Shown here: positions 17,025 to 27,678 of the stretch, piece by piece | How positions within the stretch are numbered: the stretch's first letter is position 1 | How the letters are laid out: every line of letters starts with the position of its first letter | DNA from: Marinobacter antarcticus | GTDB taxonomy: Bacteria; Pseudomonadota; Gammaproteobacteria; Pseudomonadales; Oleiphilaceae | Assembly (NCBI RefSeq): GCF_011049865.1 | Contig: NZ_DRGY01000106.1 | Span: forward strand, 1-59,458 | Direction of reading: 5' to 3' | DNA length: 59,458 nt | The notes under the pieces: model-generated | Told to the model about the DNA's origin: nothing | The model's input: the letters and a program-made list of their open reading frames with translations, nothing else | The model's database searches: none | Made by a program: the position numbers and the translations under genes

Positions 17025-17291
17025 ATGGCTGGTGGATGGGCCCGAGATGGGGCTGTGCAAGATCAGATCGACGCGAGTGTGGAAGATGCCGTAGCTCAGG
17101 CCCGTAGCCGGTTGGGCAAGGGCGAAAGTGTGGAATTCTGCGAAGAGTGCGACCGCCCTATTCCAGAGGCACGCCGTAAAGCCATTCCCGGCGTTCGCCT
17201 GTGTGTCAGTTGCCAGACGAAACTGGAAAAGCAGGAAACCGCTGGGGGCGGCATGAACCGCCGGGGTAGTAAGGACAGCCAACTAAGATAG
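17025..17291 (+). CDS. DksA/TraR-family zinc-finger protein (YbiI-like)
   Basis: 88 residues. A four-cysteine zinc finger, CEEC then CVSC, is separated by DRPIPEARRKAIPGVRL, which is characteristic of the short DksA/TraR relatives. The N-terminal coiled coil of true DksA is missing, so direct RNA polymerase regulation like DksA is uncertain. The 3' end is duplicated: GACAGCCA-CTA-GATAG occurs at 17274-17291 and again at 17300-17317, and both encode DSQLR-stop. It lies 52 nt before the aldolase gene and may be co-transcribed with it. Confidence 0.87.
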   Translation: MAGGWARDGAVQDQIDASVEDAVAQARSRLGKGESVEFCEECDRPIPEARRKAIPGVRLCVSCQTKLEKQETAGGGMNRRGSKDSQLR

Positions 17292-17343
17292 TTCGTTATG
17301 ACAGCCAGCTACGATAGCCAGCTTAGTTAATAAGGGAGCCAGC

Positions 17344-18357
17344 ATGAGTATTGAAAACGAACTGCGTTCAACCATTCAGAAACTTGTTCAGCCAGGCCGG
17401 GGCATTCTTGCGGCAGACGAAAGCAACCCCACCATCGCGAAACGCTTCAACGCCGTTGGTGTGGAATCCACGGAAGACAAACGCCGGGAATACCGCAGCC
17501 TGATCTTTTCAACGCCCGGGCTTGGGGACTTCGTCAGTGGTGTGATTCTTTTCGAAGAAACCCTTGGCCAGAACAGCCTCGATAACGGGCCAATGGCAAA
17601 ACTGCTGGAAAGCCAGGGCATTGTTCCGGGCATTAAGGTCGATAAGGGTAAAAAACCCCTGATAAACGCCCCGGGAGACGAAATAACCTATGGCCTGGAC
17701 GGCCTGGACGATCGACTAAAAACCTACAAAACCCAGGGCGCCCGTTTTGCCAAGTGGCGCTCTGTGTATAACATCTCCGACGCGCTGCCTTCACGCGCCG
17801 CAATAGAAGCGAACGCTGAGGTGCTGGCAAGATACGCGGCTCTATGTCAGGCCATAGGCATTGTGCCCATTGTCGAGCCTGAGGTGCTGATGGATGGCGA
17901 TCACACCATTGAACGGTCGGCACACGTAAACGAGGCGGTGATTACGGAAGTTTTCAACGCTCTTGGCCGTCACCGCGTGCATCTGGAAACCATGATTCTG
18001 AAACCCAGCATGGTCACCCCCGGAAGCGGCTGTGCCAAGGCCTCTGCAGACGAAGTGGCCGAAGCCACGCTGCGGGTGTTACGCAGGGTTGTTCCGGCGG
18101 CCGTTCCGGGCATCAATTTCCTGTCGGGCGGACAAACACCCGAAGAAGCCACCCTCAATCTGAACGCGATGAACAGCCGGGGCCCTCAACCCTGGAGCCT
18201 GAGTTTTTCTTATGGGCGCGCCCTTCAGGAGCCGGCCCAAAAAGCCTGGGCAGGCAAACTGGACAACGGAAACGCTGTCCAGAACGCCATGTTAAAAAGA
18301 GCCAGGCTCAACGGCGCAGCCTGCTCCGGGGAATACAAAGCGGCTATGGAAGACTGA
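17344..18357 (+). CDS. Class I fructose-bisphosphate aldolase
   Basis: 337 residues, start ATG 17344 behind GGGAG. Class I (Schiff-base) features are clear: ILAADES with Asp25, the catalytic Lys220 in METMILKPSMVTPG, and Lys137 in ARFAKWRSV, matching the active-site residues of animal aldolase. SGGQTPEEATLNLNAMN binds phosphate. The enzyme splits fructose 1,6-bisphosphate into two triose phosphates in glycolysis and runs in reverse for gluconeogenesis. The family is less common in bacteria than the zinc-dependent class II enzyme. Confidence 0.96.
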   Translation: MSIENELRSTIQKLVQPGRGILAADESNPTIAKRFNAVGVESTEDKRREYRSLIFSTPGLGDFVSGVILFEETLGQNSLDNGPMAKLLESQGIVPGIKVDKGKKPLINAPGDEITYGLDGLDDRLKTYKTQGARFAKWRSVYNISDALPSRAAIEANAEVLARYAALCQAIGIVPIVEPEVLMDGDHTIERSAHVNEAVITEVFNALGRHRVHLETMILKPSMVTPGSGCAKASADEVAEATLRVLRRVVPAAVPGINFLSGGQTPEEATLNLNAMNSRGPQPWSLSFSYGRALQEPAQKAWAGKLDNGNAVQNAMLKRARLNGAACSGEYKAAMED

Positions 18358-18409
18358 TTTCCGTCGCTTTCAATCACTCTTAATCACTCTCAATCGCTGC
18401 CCGACACTC

Positions 18410-19402
18410 TCAGTCACAACCGGCGGTGCAGCCACCGTCGCCGTTGAAAGCGATGGTGCGCCCGCTCAAAGGAATGTGCACGGGGGCTTTTACCAAATCC
18501 TTAAACTGAGCGGTGCGTGTGCCCGGTTTCAGTTTGCCGCCAGACGTTGCCGGTTCATTGGCGTGTGACGCAATAACGCCTTTTGGATCGATCAGATCGT
18601 TGATCACGTAAGCCGCTTCCTTGGGCCCGGTGGTGTAGGTGTCACCAATATTCATCACCACCAGTTCAGCCTCGTAATGATCCTTCACGACCAGTTTTTG
18701 CTCGGCCGTAATGCCTGTATCTCCGGAAAGATAAACCACCAAACCATTGGTAAACGTCAGTACGTAACCCGTTGGCTGCCCAACATTCGCGCTGAGGCCC
18801 GCAGCCTTCAGATCGTCCGCCAGCGCGCCGGTCAGAAAAGACGGTGAAACGCCATTACTGTGATCCGCTTGCACTGTTGTAATGGCCACACCGCCGACAA
18901 CCCGCTCGCCTCCGAAACGCACTAACAGAGAGTTGGCCGGATCGCCGCCGGCTGCTTCAAGTTTGGCCGCAAAAAAGGCTGGCATCTCGCTGCCGGTCAC
19001 AATCTTTGCCTGCTTTTTCACTGCAACATCCACGGTGTTGGACTGCGGCAGAGTGATCACAGGAAATTCCGGCGCACCGCACGTACCCGCATTCGTTTCC
19101 TTGATACGGCGATCGCCCAAGTGATCTCCGTGCATGTGCGATACCAGCACCACATCAATATTGCCAAGCCGGGGATCGTCGGGGCCGGCGACGGTGCGGC
19201 CAGCATCGTAAAGTATGCGGATGCCATTGGGATCCTCAAACACCATGGCCCGGTCCAGAGCACAGAACTCGCCATCGTGACTTCCCAATGGCGTTATCTT
19301 TACATCACCCTCTGCGGCATTCGCACCAGACATCAGGCCCAGTGACAGGCATATCCCGCCAACGAGCCCTGCAACGGCTTTTGATTTCGATTGTTCAGAC
19401 AT
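18410..19402 (-). CDS. Exported MBL-fold metallo-hydrolase
   Basis: 330 residues from ATG 19402, behind GGAGGAA. A signal peptide covers residues 1-30 (AVAGLVGGICLSLGLMSGANA). The metallo-beta-lactamase motif SHMHGDHLGD gives the main zinc ligands, with further ligands in ADHSNG, LSGDTGIT and ASHANEP. The protein probably acts in the periplasm. It resembles the UlaG-like/L-ascorbate lactonase side of the superfamily more than beta-lactamases, but the substrate is unknown. The C-terminus has a Cys pair, CTAGC. It is next to dusC, 85 nt apart, without obvious functional connection. Confidence 0.87.
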   Translation of the reverse strand: MSEQSKSKAVAGLVGGICLSLGLMSGANAAEGDVKITPLGSHDGEFCALDRAMVFEDPNGIRILYDAGRTVAGPDDPRLGNIDVVLVSHMHGDHLGDRRIKETNAGTCGAPEFPVITLPQSNTVDVAVKKQAKIVTGSEMPAFFAAKLEAAGGDPANSLLVRFGGERVVGGVAITTVQADHSNGVSPSFLTGALADDLKAAGLSANVGQPTGYVLTFTNGLVVYLSGDTGITAEQKLVVKDHYEAELVVMNIGDTYTTGPKEAAYVINDLIDPKGVIASHANEPATSGGKLKPGTRTAQFKDLVKAPVHIPLSGRTIAFNGDGGCTAGCD

Positions 19403-19486
19403 AAGAGGTTCCTCCCTCATGGTGTTTGTGTTTCGAATCACCATTATTACGAACGCATGGCTGCTCCGTACCAGTGTAGTTCGCTA

Positions 19487-20434
19487 TCAGGAGGGAAAAG
19501 ACAGACACGCGAGCATCGGAGCCACCTCGCGAATTTTGCGGGCATCTGGCCAGATGGCCTCGGCCTCGGGAAACCCCTGCCGCAGAAAGTTCAGCCATTG
19601 TTTAATTCGACCGGTCACGTACTTGTCTTCCAGCCAGCCCTGAAGCACGCAGGCGTACTCTTTCACCAAAGCCACGGCTTCGGGCCAGGTCATATCCTCA
19701 ACCTGCTCCCCGTGCTGGCTGGCTTTGATCTGCCGCGCCAGATCCGGGCGTGCGATCAACCCCCGGCCGATCATGACGTCCTCACAACCGGAAACCTCGC
19801 GGCAGCGCCAGTAATCCGCCACGGTCCAGATCTCGCCGTTGGCGATCACTTTGGCCTTCACCGACTCCCGCGCCCTGGCGATCTCCTCCCAGTACGCCGG
19901 CGGTTTGTACCCGTCCACCTTGCTGCGAGCGTGAATAACGATCTCCTGGGCCCCGGCCGCCTCCAATGCTTGAGCACAGGCAACACCCATAGAACGATCG
20001 TCGTAACCCAGGCGCATCTTCGCTGTTACCGGAATACGTGCAGGAACCGCTCGGCGCACGGCGGCGGTAATGTCGTGCATCAGCTCCGGCTCACGCATCA
20101 GCACACAGCCGCCCTTGTGCTTGTTCACTGTTTTGGCGGGGCAGCCAAAATTGATATCCACTTGCGTAGCGCCCAGCTCCACCGCTTTGCGCCCGTGCAA
20201 ACCCATCTGTTCGGGGTCTGATCCGAGAAACTGAACGGCCACCGGCGTACCGACGTGCGTCAGGGAGTGATTGTGCAATTCAGGCGCGTACTTATAGAAA
20301 ACACGAGGCGGCAACATGCCGTGGGTCACGCGAATGAACTCGGTTACGCACCGGTCAATACCACCGACTTTGGTCAGAGTTTCACGGATAGGTGCATCGA
20401 CTAGCCCTTCCATCGGGGCAAGGATGATTCGCAT
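19487..20434 (-). CDS. dusC: tRNA-dihydrouridine(16) synthase DusC
   Basis: 315 residues, normal for DusC. The FMN-binding TIM barrel begins MRIILAPMEGLVDAPIRETL; the active-site cysteine is in DINFGCPAKTVNKHKGG. KMRLGYDDRS, IVIHARSK and ANGEIWTV follow in the family order. The variant motif IHARSKVDGYKPPAYW is typical of DusC rather than DusA or DusB. It reduces U16 in the D-loop of tRNAs. The neighbouring genes are unrelated. Confidence 0.94.
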   Translation of the reverse strand: MRIILAPMEGLVDAPIRETLTKVGGIDRCVTEFIRVTHGMLPPRVFYKYAPELHNHSLTHVGTPVAVQFLGSDPEQMGLHGRKAVELGATQVDINFGCPAKTVNKHKGGCVLMREPELMHDITAAVRRAVPARIPVTAKMRLGYDDRSMGVACAQALEAAGAQEIVIHARSKVDGYKPPAYWEEIARARESVKAKVIANGEIWTVADYWRCREVSGCEDVMIGRGLIARPDLARQIKASQHGEQVEDMTWPEAVALVKEYACVLQGWLEDKYVTGRIKQWLNFLRQGFPEAEAIWPDARKIREVAPMLACLSFPS

Positions 20435-20527
20435 TAAGGCTCCAGAAGCTGAAGGAAGAACATCAGTGTGTAACTGATCAAAAATCAGGCGGAGCGGATT
20501 GTAAGGAATTTGGCGGGAAGTTGGTAG

Positions 20528-20554
20528 CCGGACACCCGTTACAGGCGTGTCCGG
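20528..20554. other. Hairpin downstream of katG
   Basis: CCGGACAC (20528-20535) pairs with GTGTCCGG (20547-20554) around an 11-nt loop, 16 nt after the katG stop. No T-run follows on either strand, so termination is possible but unproven. Confidence 0.45.
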
Positions 20555-20569
20555 CCGGTTGCCATCAAC

Positions 20570-22780
<2,211 letters not shown>

Positions 22781-22888
22781 CTAAGAAATCAGGTTAGTTC
22801 CTCTATCCATACCAAAAACAATTAATTAAAAATAACGATGTGAGAGTTTTTGATTATCGGCGCCAAACAGGGTTAACGCGAGGATGGC

Positions 22889-23107
22889 TCAAAGCCTTTC
22901 GATGGAGGAGAACTTGCCGGAGGCATCAAACAGGATACGGAAACTGCCCCGCACACCGTTCTGGAGATAAAACCTGGAGAGAATACGGGCCGGGAAGCGG
23001 ACGGAGCGCCCGTCCCGGGCCGTGGTATTAACATCGGTCGCAACGCCCTGATAAAGCTTTATCCACTCTTCAGGGCTGATGCTGATGTCCACAAAAATCT
23101 CTTGCAT
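22889..23107 (-). CDS. DUF2835 family protein
   Basis: 72 residues. The whole protein fits the DUF2835 pattern: ISPEEWIKLYQGVATDVNTT, ARDGRSVRFPARILSRF, RGSFRILFDASGKFSSIERL. Its function is unknown; PilZ-like or regulatory roles would be guesses. Its start lies 4 nt after the htpG stop, so it is translated from the htpG transcript and should be heat-induced with it. Confidence 0.87.
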   Translation of the reverse strand: MQEIFVDISISPEEWIKLYQGVATDVNTTARDGRSVRFPARILSRFYLQNGVRGSFRILFDASGKFSSIERL

Positions 23108-23111
23108 GGGC

Positions 23112-25013
23112 TTAGTTAGCCAGTTCCAGCAACAGACGGTTCAGGCGGGTTACGTAAGCACCCGGGTCTTTCAACTGCTCGCCGCTGGCCAGTGTAGCCT
23201 GGTCCAGAAGTACGGCAGAGAGCTCACCGAAGCGCTCATCGCCCTTTTCGCTTTCAAGGCGCTGAACCAGCGGGTGGTCCACGTTAATTTCAAAGATCGG
23301 TTTGCTGTCCGGAACCTTCTGGCCCGCCGCTTCCATGATCTTCTTCATCTGGGCACCCATATCAAAGTCGCCGGTTACCAGGCACGCTGGCGAATCGGTC
23401 AGACGATTGGTTACCCGCACTTCCTGGACCCGGTCTGTGAGGGCCGTTTTGATGCGCTCAAGCAGATCTTTGTGTTCTTCCGCGGCTTCTTCTTTGTGTT
23501 TCTTGTCTTCTTCGGTTTCCACTTCACCAAGATCAAGATCGCCACGGGCAACGTCTTGGAACGACTTGCCGCTGTACTCGTTCAGGTAACCCATCATCCA
23601 CTCGTCAATGCGATCGGAGAAGATCAATACTTCGATGCCTTTCTTGCGGAAGACTTCCAGGTGCGGGCTGCTCTTGGCGGCCATGAAGTTATCGGCGGTG
23701 ATGTAGTAGATCTTGCTCTGACCTTCTTTCATCCGCTCGATGTACTGATCCAGCGATACGTTTTGAGTACTCTCGCCTGTGTGGGTGGTCGCAAAGCGCA
23801 GCAGGCCGGCGATTTTCTCACGATTGCTGAAATCTTCCGCCGGGCCTTCTTTGAGAACGGTGCCGAACTCGCCCCAGAATTTCTGGTACTCGCCGTCATC
23901 TTTCTTGGCCAGCTTCGACAGCATATCCAGCGTGCGTTTGGTGAGCGCGGTGCGGATACTCTCCACGGTGGCGTCGTTCTGCAGGATCTCGCGGGAAATG
24001 TTTAGAGACAGATCGTTGGAGTCCACCACGCCTTTTGCAAAGCGCAGGTACAGCGGCAGGAACTGCTCTGCGTCGTCCATGATAAATACGCGCTGAACGT
24101 AAAGCTTCAGGCCACGGGGGGCATCACGGTTGTACATGTCGAAGGGTGCGCGAGCCGGAATGTACAGCAGGCTGGTGTAATCCAGTTTGCCTTCCACCTT
24201 GTTGTGGGACCAGATCAGCGGGTCTTCAAAATCGTGTGCAATGTGTTTGTAAAACTCTTTGTATTCCTCGTCTTTGATTTCTGTGCGGGGCAGAGTCCAG
24301 AGCGCGGTTGCGTCGTTAACGGTTTCGTCTTTGCTCTCTTTGGCTTCTTCGCCCTCTTCAGAGACCTCGGATTTCATGATCACCGGGAAGGAGATGTGGT
24401 CCGAGTACTTTTTCACCAGGTTGCGCAGGCGGGAGCCGTCGGCAAATTCGCTAGCGTCCTGCTTCAGGTGAATAACAATTTCGGTTCCGCGTTTCTCGCG
24501 GGCAACCTGCTCAATGGTAAATTCCCCGTCACCAGCCGATTGCCAATGCACGCCTTCTTCCAATGGCGCACCGGCGCGGCGGGTAAATACGTCAACTTTG
24601 TCAGCAACAATGAAGGCAGAGTAAAAGCCCACACCGAATTGGCCGATCAGTTTGCTGTCTTTTTTCTCGTCGCCGGAAAGTTGGCTCAGGAATTCTGCGG
24701 TGCCGGAACGGGCGATGGTACCGAGGTTCTGGATAACGTCATCACGGGTCATGCCGATGCCGTTGTCGGCCAGGGTGATGGTGTTGGCTTCTTTGTCGAA
24801 ATCCAGGCGAATTTGCAGGTCGGGGTCGCTTTCGTAAAGGCCGTCGTCTTTCAGGGCCGCAAAGCGCAGTTTGTCTTCGGCATCGGAGGCGTTGGAGATC
24901 AACTCACGAAGGAAGATTTCTTTGTTTGAATACAGGGAATGGATCATCAGGTGAAGTAGTTGCTTTACTTCGGTCTGAAAGCCCAGCGTTTCTTTTTGCG
25001 TTTCAACCGTCAT
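23112..25013 (-). CDS. htpG: Molecular chaperone HtpG (Hsp90)
   Basis: 633 residues. The N-terminal ATPase (GHKL) domain has [29 protein letters not shown] and [19 protein letters not shown]; note SDAEDK where most homologues have SDAxDK. The middle domain has [10 protein letters not shown], and the C-terminal dimer domain ends [19 protein letters not shown] lies 8 nt before the ATG. It is a cytoplasmic ATP-dependent chaperone. The upstream region carries a near-perfect sigma-32 promoter (25188-25213) and a 110-bp inverted-repeat element inside the predicted leader. Confidence 0.97.
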   Translation of the reverse strand: MTVETQKETLGFQTEVKQLLHLMIHSLYSNKEIFLRELISNASDAEDKLRFAALKDDGLYESDPDLQIRLDFDKEANTITLADNGIGMTRDDVIQNLGTIARSGTAEFLSQLSGDEKKDSKLIGQFGVGFYSAFIVADKVDVFTRRAGAPLEEGVHWQSAGDGEFTIEQVAREKRGTEIVIHLKQDASEFADGSRLRNLVKKYSDHISFPVIMKSEVSEEGEEAKESKDETVNDATALWTLPRTEIKDEEYKEFYKHIAHDFEDPLIWSHNKVEGKLDYTSLLYIPARAPFDMYNRDAPRGLKLYVQRVFIMDDAEQFLPLYLRFAKGVVDSNDLSLNISREILQNDATVESIRTALTKRTLDMLSKLAKKDDGEYQKFWGEFGTVLKEGPAEDFSNREKIAGLLRFATTHTGESTQNVSLDQYIERMKEGQSKIYYITADNFMAAKSSPHLEVFRKKGIEVLIFSDRIDEWMMGYLNEYSGKSFQDVARGDLDLGEVETEEDKKHKEEAAEEHKDLLERIKTALTDRVQEVRVTNRLTDSPACLVTGDFDMGAQMKKIMEAAGQKVPDSKPIFEINVDHPLVQRLESEKGDERFGELSAVLLDQATLASGEQLKDPGAYVTRLNRLLLELAN

Positions 25014-25046
25014 TTATTGTCTCTCCTGCTGCGAGTTTTGTGGGAG

Positions 25047-25156
25047 GACGCGGAAACAAGGGGTTTTCCAAAACACGCTGTTAATACGTCCGTGTACGCT
25101 CGGCTCCGCCATCCTTGGCTCCGCACGGTTTTGGGAAAACCCCTTGTTCCCGCATC
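25047..25156. repeat. 110-bp imperfect inverted-repeat element in the htpG leader
   Basis: Arms at 25047-25075 and 25128-25156 pair over about 28 bp with a few mismatches; the shared core is AACAAGGGGTTTTCC. The central loop contains two copies of GGCTCCGC. The layout (GC-rich middle, AAAACACG / CACGGTTTT inner ends, CAAGGGG outer ends) is that of a dispersed, MITE-like intergenic repeat. Copy number cannot be seen here. It lies between the heat-shock promoter and the htpG RBS, so the transcript would form a long hairpin. Confidence 0.8.
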
Positions 25157-25187
25157 GTCTAGCTTATAATTTCGTCTTGCAGCAAAA

Positions 25188-25213
25188 ATGGGGGCATGCC
25201 GGGGCATTTCAAG
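25188..25213 (-). promoter_or_regulatory. Sigma-32 (RpoH) heat-shock promoter of htpG
   Basis: On the minus strand, CTTGAAA (25213-25207), then 13 nt, then CCCCAT (25193-25188) followed by TTTT. This matches the RpoH consensus CTTGAAA-N13-CCCCAT almost exactly. The expected start of transcription is near 25180, giving a leader of about 165 nt before htpG. Confidence 0.85.
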
Positions 25214-25224
25214 TCCCGGCATGC
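25194..25224 (-). other. Perfect 10-bp palindrome overlapping the htpG promoter
   Basis: GCATGCCGGG (25194-25203) pairs with CCCGGCATGC (25215-25224) around 11 nt. On the minus strand it follows the thioesterase stop and is followed by CCCCATTTTT, so it may also terminate that operon. It covers the spacer and -35 flank of the sigma-32 promoter, so a protein could also bind here. Confidence 0.6.
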
Positions 25225-25232
25225 GAACCGGA

Positions 25233-25667
25233 TCAGTCTTCTAGCAGGAAATGCGCTCGCGCGGTGGAAATTGGTTTGGAGCGGGATTTTTGCCAGGCGG
25301 TGATCATGACGTTGGCGACGCGGTTTCCTTGGCGGGTGAGCTTGCACTCGGCGTAGGTTTCGCGGTCGAGGCCGGCCCGCAGGTAGTCCAGGGAAAAGTT
25401 GACGATGCGTGGCATGCGGACCGTTTCCTGGGCCAGCATCAGGTAAATTGCAGCGGAGAGTTCCATGAAACCACCGATGACGCCGCCGTGAATGGCGGGC
25501 AGCACGGGGTTGCCGAGGTTCTGGTCTTTTGCCGGCAGGCGGAAGATGAGGTCGTCGCCGAACTGGTCGCACTGCAGGCCAATAAAGGAGGCGTAAGGAA
25601 TGCTGGTGATCAGCCGGGAGAAGTCGCCGGTTTGCCGGGTGTAATTCAGGATGTCCGGATCGGTCAT
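25233..25667 (-). CDS. Hotdog-fold thioesterase (PaaI-like)
   Basis: 144 residues from ATG 25667, behind GGAGG. The hotdog fold shows the substrate loop LPAIHGGVIGGFMELSAAIY, followed by RIVNFSLDYLRAG. The usual catalytic pattern HGG is present, but the following acidic residue sits in FMELS rather than the more common LxDxA. It probably hydrolyses an acyl-CoA; the substrate is unknown. Its start overlaps the stop of the neighbouring thioesterase gene (ATGA), so the two are made together and may form a mixed complex. Confidence 0.85.
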   Translation of the reverse strand: MTDPDILNYTRQTGDFSRLITSIPYASFIGLQCDQFGDDLIFRLPAKDQNLGNPVLPAIHGGVIGGFMELSAAIYLMLAQETVRMPRIVNFSLDYLRAGLDRETYAECKLTRQGNRVANVMITAWQKSRSKPISTARAHFLLED

Positions 25668-26134
25668 ATCGGGCCTCCGGTAATTTGCTCGCGGTAGGCT
25701 TTCGGCAGTGCTTCTGGGCCAATGCGCATGAAGGTGCCCACGCAGTTGGCCACAGTTTCGCCACCTTCCTGATAGGCCTCGCACTTTGTAAAAATGATGT
25801 TACGGGTCATTTTATAGATTTCTGCACGCGCATAAACGGGTTTATGGGGTTCCGCCGGGCGCATGTAATCAACCCGCAGGTCAAGCGTAGGGCACAGTTC
25901 GAATACGTCCAGCGCGCAGAGGAAAACAGAGCCGGAGGTGGTGTCCATCAGAGTAGTAATGGCGCCGCCGTGAATCACGCCTGTGTGGGGGTTGCCGATG
26001 ATGCAGTCACTGTATGGCAGGCACAGGGTGAGGCTGTTTTCGGTGGTCTCGGTAACAGTCAGGCCAAGCTCTTTGGCCTGGTTGAGCGTTTCGATAAACC
26101 GGGTAACCCGGTCGGTTCGGATTTGATCGTTCAT
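25664..26134 (-). CDS. PaaI-family hotdog thioesterase
   Basis: 156 residues. Hotdog core: GNPHTGVIHGGAITTLMDTT then SGSVFLCALDVFELCPTLDL with the HGG...D active-site pattern, and LRVDYMRPAEPHKPVYARAE. It is predicted to cleave acyl- or aroyl-CoA thioesters in the cytoplasm. It is the first gene of a two-thioesterase operon that ends at the palindrome before htpG. It is divergent from the M48 protease gene. Confidence 0.9.
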   Translation of the reverse strand: MNDQIRTDRVTRFIETLNQAKELGLTVTETTENSLTLCLPYSDCIIGNPHTGVIHGGAITTLMDTTSGSVFLCALDVFELCPTLDLRVDYMRPAEPHKPVYARAEIYKMTRNIIFTKCEAYQEGGETVANCVGTFMRIGPEALPKAYREQITGGPI

Positions 26135-26239
26135 TCAGAACAATCCTGTGGTTCAGTGTGGGTTTTCGGCGATCGGTGTTTAAAGCCGACAGCAGCCATG
26201 CAATTATATGTATCAGGAATTCATTTACAGGAGTCGAGA

Positions 26240-27517
26240 GTGAACAACGCCATTTTGCAACGCTGTGCGCCCATTATGGCACTTATGCTGCTGTTTACCG
26301 GCTGCTCTGTAAACCCGGTTACCGGTGAAAATCAGTTTTCGCTGATCGGTGAGAGCCAGGAACTCGCCATGGGCGCTGAGCAATATACCCCCACCCAGCA
26401 AACGCAAGGCGGGCAGTTTTACCTTGACCCTGAGCTGACGCTGTACGTTCAGGAGGTGGGCAACAAGCTGGCGAAGGTGAGTGATCGCCCTGACCTGCCC
26501 TACGAGTTCGTAATACTGAACAGCAGCGTGCCCAACGCCTGGGCTTTACCGGGGGGCAAGATTGCCATCAACCGGGGGCTGTTAACCAAGCTTGACGATG
26601 AGGCTCAGCTTGCGTCTGTACTAGGCCACGAGATTGTGCACGCGGCCGCAAGCCACAGCGTTCAACGGATGCAGACGGGGATGTTGATCAGTGCTGGCGT
26701 GGCTGGCCTTGGCTTTGCGCTGTCTGATAATCAGTGGGCCGGTTTGGTTATGGGTGGCGCAGCCGTGGGAGCACAGCTTGCGTTGGCTCAATACGGCCAG
26801 GGTGATGAACTGGAATCAGACCATTACGGCATGCTTTATATGAAGAAGGCCGGTTACGATCCGCAGGCGGCTGTGGAGTTGCAGGAGATCTTTCTTGAGA
26901 TGTCCAAAGGCCAACAATCAGGATTTGTGGATGGCCTCTTTGCCACCCACCCCCCCTCCGCCAAGCGGGTTCGTGAGAACAGCGAACTGGTCAGCAAGAT
27001 CGGCGGCGGTGGTTATCGTGGTGCCGATGTTTACCGAAAGAAAACCGCCACGTTACGTAAATACGAACCCGCCTACGAGGCCCACGATGAGGCGATGAAG
27101 CTGGCTACAGATGGGGATATGACGGCCGCATTGCAAAAGATAAACAAGGCGATTGAGATATTGCCCCGCGAAGCCATGTTCTATTCCCTGCGTGGCCGTA
27201 TTTATCAGGAGCAAAAGCAAGACAAAAAAGCAGCGGCGGATTTCGAAAAGGCGGTGTCGCTTTACCCCGAGATGTTTGTGTATCGCCTCAACAACGGCTT
27301 AACGGCGCTGAGGCTTAACAATCTGGACGAGGCAAGGGAAAACCTGACCCAGGCCAACCAGGTTGTGCCCACGTCAATTGCGTTCCTGCGCCTGGGAGAC
27401 ATAGCGGTTAAAAATAACAACCGAAAAGACGCCATTGCTTATTACAGCACAGCGGCAAAATCCAACGGCGAGGTGGCCGAAGAAGCACGCAGAAAACTGG
27501 CTGTGATCACCCAATAA
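26240..27517 (+). CDS. M48-family lipoprotein metalloprotease with TPR tail
   Basis: 425 residues from GTG 26240 (CAGGAG upstream). An upstream in-frame ATG is possible. The lipobox LFTGC at residues 18-22 predicts a lipoprotein, anchored at Cys22. The zinc site is H130-E-I-V-H134 in VLGHEIVHAAASHS, with the third ligand in ELESDHYGM. ATHPPSAKRV is typical of the BepA/LoiP group. Residues 300-425 form tetratricopeptide repeats (AALQKINKAIEILP, DFEKAVSLYPE). BepA-type proteases watch over outer-membrane protein assembly; a similar role is likely but unproven. Confidence 0.9.
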   Translation: MNNAILQRCAPIMALMLLFTGCSVNPVTGENQFSLIGESQELAMGAEQYTPTQQTQGGQFYLDPELTLYVQEVGNKLAKVSDRPDLPYEFVILNSSVPNAWALPGGKIAINRGLLTKLDDEAQLASVLGHEIVHAAASHSVQRMQTGMLISAGVAGLGFALSDNQWAGLVMGGAAVGAQLALAQYGQGDELESDHYGMLYMKKAGYDPQAAVELQEIFLEMSKGQQSGFVDGLFATHPPSAKRVRENSELVSKIGGGGYRGADVYRKKTATLRKYEPAYEAHDEAMKLATDGDMTAALQKINKAIEILPREAMFYSLRGRIYQEQKQDKKAAADFEKAVSLYPEMFVYRLNNGLTALRLNNLDEARENLTQANQVVPTSIAFLRLGDIAVKNNNRKDAIAYYSTAAKSNGEVAEEARRKLAVITQ

Positions 27518-27538
27518 ACGTTGGACAGGGCGCATCTG

Positions 27539-27573
27539 AAAAGGCCGAAACCCTCTGGGTTTCGGCCTTTTTC
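27539..27573 (+). terminator. Rho-independent terminator after the M48 gene
   Basis: Strong stem AAAAGGCCGAAACCC / GGGTTTCGGCCTTTTT with a TCT loop, 21 nt after the stop. The A-rich left arm makes it able to act on both strands. Confidence 0.92.
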
Positions 27574-27626
27574 TTTTCCAGACAAAGGCTTGTCATCAAC
27601 CCATCATTTTGCTGCGATCGTGAGTA

Positions 27627-27654
27627 TTGACTTTTAGAGCAATAACTCTAAAAA
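27627..27654 (+). promoter_or_regulatory. Putative promoter overlapped by an operator-like palindrome
   Basis: TTGACT (27627-27632) and TAAAAA (27649-27654) are 16 nt apart, a plausible sigma-70 pair. The palindrome TTTTAGAG-CAATAA-CTCTAAAA (27632-27653) fills the spacer exactly, the classic position for a repressor site. It lies 25 nt before the SCP2-like gene. Confidence 0.5.
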
Positions 27655-27678
27655 TCAATTATCAAGAACCACAAACGG

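Noticed and set aside
25685..26134. Long antisense frames opposite the thioesterases and htpG (also 23079-24929)
   Set aside because: They reflect codon bias of the real genes on the minus strand; the translations lack any known domain.
25685..26239. Upstream extension of the M48 protease reading frame
   Set aside because: It runs antisense through a well-supported thioesterase gene; GTG 26240 has a good RBS and is followed directly by the signal peptide with its lipobox.
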